Part shown: piece after piece, positions 4,964 through 7,372 of the stretch
Layout of the letters: every line of letters begins with the position of its first letter
Position numbering within the stretch: the stretch's first letter is position 1
NCBI GenBank assembly: GCA_947440735.1
Contig: CANESA010000024.1
Span: 1-7,372 of the forward strand
DNA from: Candidatus Nanopelagicaceae bacterium
GTDB lineage: Bacteria; Actinomycetota; Actinomycetes; Nanopelagicales; Nanopelagicaceae
Direction of reading: 5' to 3'
Length of the DNA stretch: 7,372 bases
Made by a program: the position numbers and the translations under genes
Notes under the pieces: model-generated
What the model was told of the DNA's origin: nothing
Database searches by the model: none
Seen by the model: only the letters and a program-made list of their open reading frames with translations

Positions 4964-7150
4964 GTGATGGCAATCGAGCCAAAGTCACCGCGCAAGCGTG
5001 CGGTTAAAAAAAGTAAGTCAAAAGCAGGCAGCGAAAATACAGATGTATCTGTTGTCGCACCAGCACCCGAGGCGGAAGCAGCCCCAAAGACGCGTAAACG
5101 CGCTGCTGCAATTCCAGTCCCAATTTTTCAAGCAGCTGAATCAACTGATGCTCCTGCAAAGGCGCCACGTCGCGCTAAAGCAAAGAGCGGCGATGAGAAA
5201 GTTGCTGCAGAAGATTCAAGAACAGCAGTAAGTCCAGCAGGGGATGAGAGCGATTCAGATCCACGCAGCCGTAATCGTCGCCGTCGCCGCGGAGGACGCG
5301 GACGTCGTCGCCCGCAAGGTGAAGGTGCTGAAGGAGCCGATGTAGATTCACAGGAAGATTCGACTAAGGAATCAGAAGATACTTCTTCAAGCGAGTCGGC
5401 AGATGGCACCACACATCGCCGCCGTCGCCGCCGTCGTGCAGCAGGAGAAGATGTCACTCCGGGAGAAACTATTGATGAAGATGGCGTCGTCACTGTCGTC
5501 AAGGTTCGCGAAGTACGAGAGCGTCCAGCTCGCGCAGAGCGCGCAGAGCGCGCAGAGCGCGGAACTCGTAACCGTCGCGAACGCGATCGCTCTCGTGATC
5601 GTGACCGCGGTGATTCACGTGGAGATTATCGTGAGCCGTACCGTCGTCGCGGAACAGTCATTACAGATGGTGAATTCTTAGCCCGCCGCGAAAATGTTGA
5701 TCGCGAAATGGTTGTTCGCCAAATTGGAGATCGTATCCAAATCGGTGTGATCGAAGACAAGGTGATGGTTGAGCATTACGTCAACCGTAATGCCAACGTC
5801 TCATACGTCGGAAACGTCTATCTCGGTCGTGTTCAGAACGTTCTTCCTTCTATGGAGGCGGCATTCGTAGATATTGGTAAAGGACGTAACGCAGTTCTCT
5901 ATGCAGGTGAAGTGAATTGGGATGCTGCAGGAATTTCTGAATCATCACCACGCAAAATTGAAATGGTCTTAAAGACTGGCCAGCCAGTACTTGTGCAAGT
6001 AACTAAAGATCCAATTGGGCAAAAAGGTGCACGCCTTACCTCTCAAATTTCACTTCCAGGACGCTATGTTGTTTACGTTCCTGGTGGCGGCATGAGCGGA
6101 ATCTCAAAGCGTCTACCTGAATCTGAGCGAACACGTTTAAAGGCAATCTTAAAGAACCTCATTCCTGAAGAAGCTGGCGTCATTGTGCGTACAGCAGCTG
6201 AAGGAGTTTCAGAGGAAGAGCTTACAAATGATGTTGCGCGACTTAAAGCGCAATGGGATGATATTTATGCCAAGTCAGAGAATCCAAACTTCCACGCACC
6301 AGCTGTCTTGCTCTCAGAGCCTGATCTAGCGGTACGCGTTATTCGCGATATCTTCAATGAAGATTTCCGCACACTGATCATCCAAGGCCAAGAGGCATTT
6401 ACTGAGATCAATGATTATCTCGGTTCAATTGCACCTGAACTAGTTACGAAAATTGAAAAGTACACAGGTACGGGCGACCTCTTTGCAGATTATCGCGTTG
6501 AAGAGCAGCTCGCCAAGGCATTTGATCGCAAGGTCTATCTTCCTTCAGGTGGTTCGCTTGTCATCGATCGCACCGAAGCGATGATCGTGATCGATGTAAA
6601 TACAGGTAAATTTATCGGTAAAGGTGGAAACCTGGAAGAGACGGTTACCAAAAATAACCTCGAAGCAGCCGAAGAGATTGCACGCCAACTACGTCTTCGT
6701 GACTTAGGTGGAATTATCGTTATCGACTTTATCGATATGGTTCTTGAATCTAACCGTGAAGCAGTATTGCGCCGCCTCATTGAATGTCTTGGTCGCGATC
6801 GCACCAAGCATCAAGTTGCAGAAGTTACATCTCTTGGTCTCGTTCAGATGACGCGTAAGCGCGTGGGACAAGGATTGATCGAAGCGTTCTCAACTACATG
6901 TGATGCATGTTCTGGACGCGGAATTCATATTCATATGGATCCTGTAAAGATTAAAGCTCCAACACCTCAGGTCAACTCACAAACTGCTCATCATCCAGAT
7001 GTTGAAGAAGAGTCGGCGACAGAACATGAGTTCCGCGAGGTACTCAATGATGAGGCTCCAGCAGAGAGCGAAAGTGATGCCGTGGCAGCCCCCAAGGGTC
7101 GCCGCCGTCGCCGAGCTGCCTCATCTGGGGTCATCACACCTGGAGCATAA
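4964..7150 (+). CDS. rne: Ribonuclease E/G, actinobacterial form with arginine-rich extensions
   Basis: This endoribonuclease starts messenger decay and processes stable RNAs, cutting single-stranded A/U-rich RNA and favouring 5'-monophosphate ends. The 728-residue product begins with about 240 low-complexity residues, Ala/Lys- then Arg/Glu/Ser-rich, with arginine clusters near 104-117, 152-158 and 180-225. An S1 RNA-binding domain follows at about 280-360, then the 5'-sensor with R409-T410, which aligns with Arg169-Thr170 of the E. coli enzyme. The catalytic region has Asp544 (in IDVNTG) and Asp588 (in VIDFIDM), matching Asp303 and Asp346. C646-x-x-C649 is the zinc link that joins subunits. 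The final ~75 residues are acidic and end in another Arg cluster. Core in the middle with extensions on both sides is the layout of Streptomyces and mycobacterial RNase E. The start is GTG 4964 or ATG 4967. Confidence 0.95.
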   Translation: MMAIEPKSPRKRAVKKSKSKAGSENTDVSVVAPAPEAEAAPKTRKRAAAIPVPIFQAAESTDAPAKAPRRAKAKSGDEKVAAEDSRTAVSPAGDESDSDPRSRNRRRRRGGRGRRRPQGEGAEGADVDSQEDSTKESEDTSSSESADGTTHRRRRRRRAAGEDVTPGETIDEDGVVTVVKVREVRERPARAERAERAERGTRNRRERDRSRDRDRGDSRGDYREPYRRRGTVITDGEFLARRENVDREMVVRQIGDRIQIGVIEDKVMVEHYVNRNANVSYVGNVYLGRVQNVLPSMEAAFVDIGKGRNAVLYAGEVNWDAAGISESSPRKIEMVLKTGQPVLVQVTKDPIGQKGARLTSQISLPGRYVVYVPGGGMSGISKRLPESERTRLKAILKNLIPEEAGVIVRTAAEGVSEEELTNDVARLKAQWDDIYAKSENPNFHAPAVLLSEPDLAVRVIRDIFNEDFRTLIIQGQEAFTEINDYLGSIAPELVTKIEKYTGTGDLFADYRVEEQLAKAFDRKVYLPSGGSLVIDRTEAMIVIDVNTGKFIGKGGNLEETVTKNNLEAAEEIARQLRLRDLGGIIVIDFIDMVLESNREAVLRRLIECLGRDRTKHQVAEVTSLGLVQMTRKRVGQGLIEAFSTTCDACSGRGIHIHMDPVKIKAPTPQVNSQTAHHPDVEEESATEHEFREVLNDEAPAESESDAVAAPKGRRRRRAASSGVITPGA
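5531..5561 (+). repeat. 9-bp tandem repeat inside the RNase E gene
   Basis: CGCGCAGAG occurs three times without a mismatch (5531-5539, 5540-5548, 5549-5557), followed by a partial CGCG. The unit is in frame and encodes Arg-Ala-Glu, so gain or loss of copies would change the length of the N-terminal extension without breaking the frame. Confidence 0.9.
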
Positions 7151-7159
7151 AAGCCCGAT

Positions 7160-7189
7160 TTGACCCTGGACGTGCGGACTCCGTACCCT
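7160..7189 (+). promoter_or_regulatory. Promoter of rplU
   Basis: TTGACC (7160-7165) and TACCCT (7184-7189) are separated by 18 bases and fit the actinobacterial housekeeping sigma pattern (TTGAC and TAnnnT). The promoter begins ten bases after the RNase E stop, giving rplU its own start near 7196 and a leader of about 55 nt. No terminator is visible between the two genes, so rplU may also receive read-through. Confidence 0.7.
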
Positions 7190-7222
7190 AGACCCCTGCC
7201 CGAAGCGAGCTTTTAGTCCGCA
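7173..7222 (+). repeat. 8-bp inverted repeat across the rplU promoter
   Basis: TGCGGACT (7173-7180) and AGTCCGCA (7215-7222) are perfect reverse complements 34 bases apart. The left arm sits between the -35 and -10 hexamers and the right arm in the rplU leader. RNA starting at the rplU promoter carries only the right arm, while read-through from the RNase E gene carries both. Confidence 0.6.
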
Positions 7223-7251
7223 GCAAGGCTTAACTGAACTGGAGTAATAAC

Positions 7252-7372
7252 GTGTACGCAATCGTGAAGGCTGGCGGACGCCAGGAGAAGGTAACTGTTG
7301 GCGAGACCATCACAGTCGATCGCATCGACTCTGCTGCGGGATCAACTGTTTCTTTCCCAGCTGTTCTCGTCG
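7252..7372 (+). CDS. rplU: 50S ribosomal protein L21 (5' part, cut by window edge)
   Basis: L21 binds 23S rRNA in the large ribosomal subunit. The visible 40 residues begin [14 protein letters not shown] and include GETITVDRI, the typical start of bacterial L21, whose full length is about 100 residues; the rest lies beyond the right edge. The start codon is GTG, and GGAG at 7241-7244 lies seven bases before it, which supports that choice. In most bacteria rplU is followed by rpmA (L27) and obgE, and the position after the RNase E gene is common in Actinobacteria. Expression probably comes from the promoter at 7160-7189. Confidence 0.95.
   Translation, partial: MYAIVKAGGRQEKVTVGETITVDRIDSAAGSTVSFPAVLV

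Noticed and set aside
5128..5502. Open frame of 124 codons on the - strand
   Set aside because: It lies opposite the arginine/serine-rich part of the RNase E gene, and its product is low-complexity Arg/Ser, as expected from reading repetitive CGY codons backwards. It shows no domain.
7203..7214. Possible small terminator AAG-CGAG-CTT followed by T's
   Set aside because: The stem has only three A/T-rich base pairs and lies inside the rplU leader downstream of its promoter, where a terminator would block rplU.

Overview
The window looks like chromosomal DNA of an actinobacterium with moderate GC content and compact gene packing. The gene order mreC-mreD-PBP2-rodA followed by an RNase E/G gene and rplU matches, from memory, the layout known in Streptomyces (the mre/sfr cluster upstream of rne-rplU-rpmA-obg). 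The RNase E has the actinobacterial form: a long arginine-rich N-terminal extension ahead of the catalytic core and a short arginine-rich C-terminus. The tight overlaps and lower GC than Streptomyces suggest a small-genome planktonic lineage such as the freshwater acI group (Nanopelagicales). That placement is inference and cannot be proved from this window.

Bases 22-4728 form one block of four overlapping genes on the + strand: mreC, mreD, mrdA (PBP2) and rodA. The junctions are TAATG, ATGA and ATGA, so translation is probably coupled. Together they encode most of the elongasome, the cell-wall machine that builds the lateral wall: RodA polymerises glycan from lipid II, PBP2 cross-links it, and MreC and MreD link and activate the pair at the membrane. 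mreB is expected just left of the window.

Bases 4729-4963 hold no long gene. I see an extended -10 promoter near 4772-4780 and then a leader of about 177 nt with three hairpins before the RNase E start. One hairpin has a GNRA-type loop and hides a Shine-Dalgarno-like sequence better than the one actually placed at the start. This leader is the most interesting part of the window, because RNase E genes elsewhere are controlled through their own 5' untranslated region.

Bases 4964-7150 encode RNase E/G with its catalytic aspartates, 5'-phosphate sensor and zinc-link cysteines intact. Right after its stop is a promoter of the TTGACC-18-TACCCT type, and then the beginning of rplU (ribosomal protein L21), which runs off the right edge. 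No insertion sequence, CRISPR array, tRNA, rRNA or horizontally acquired block was seen.
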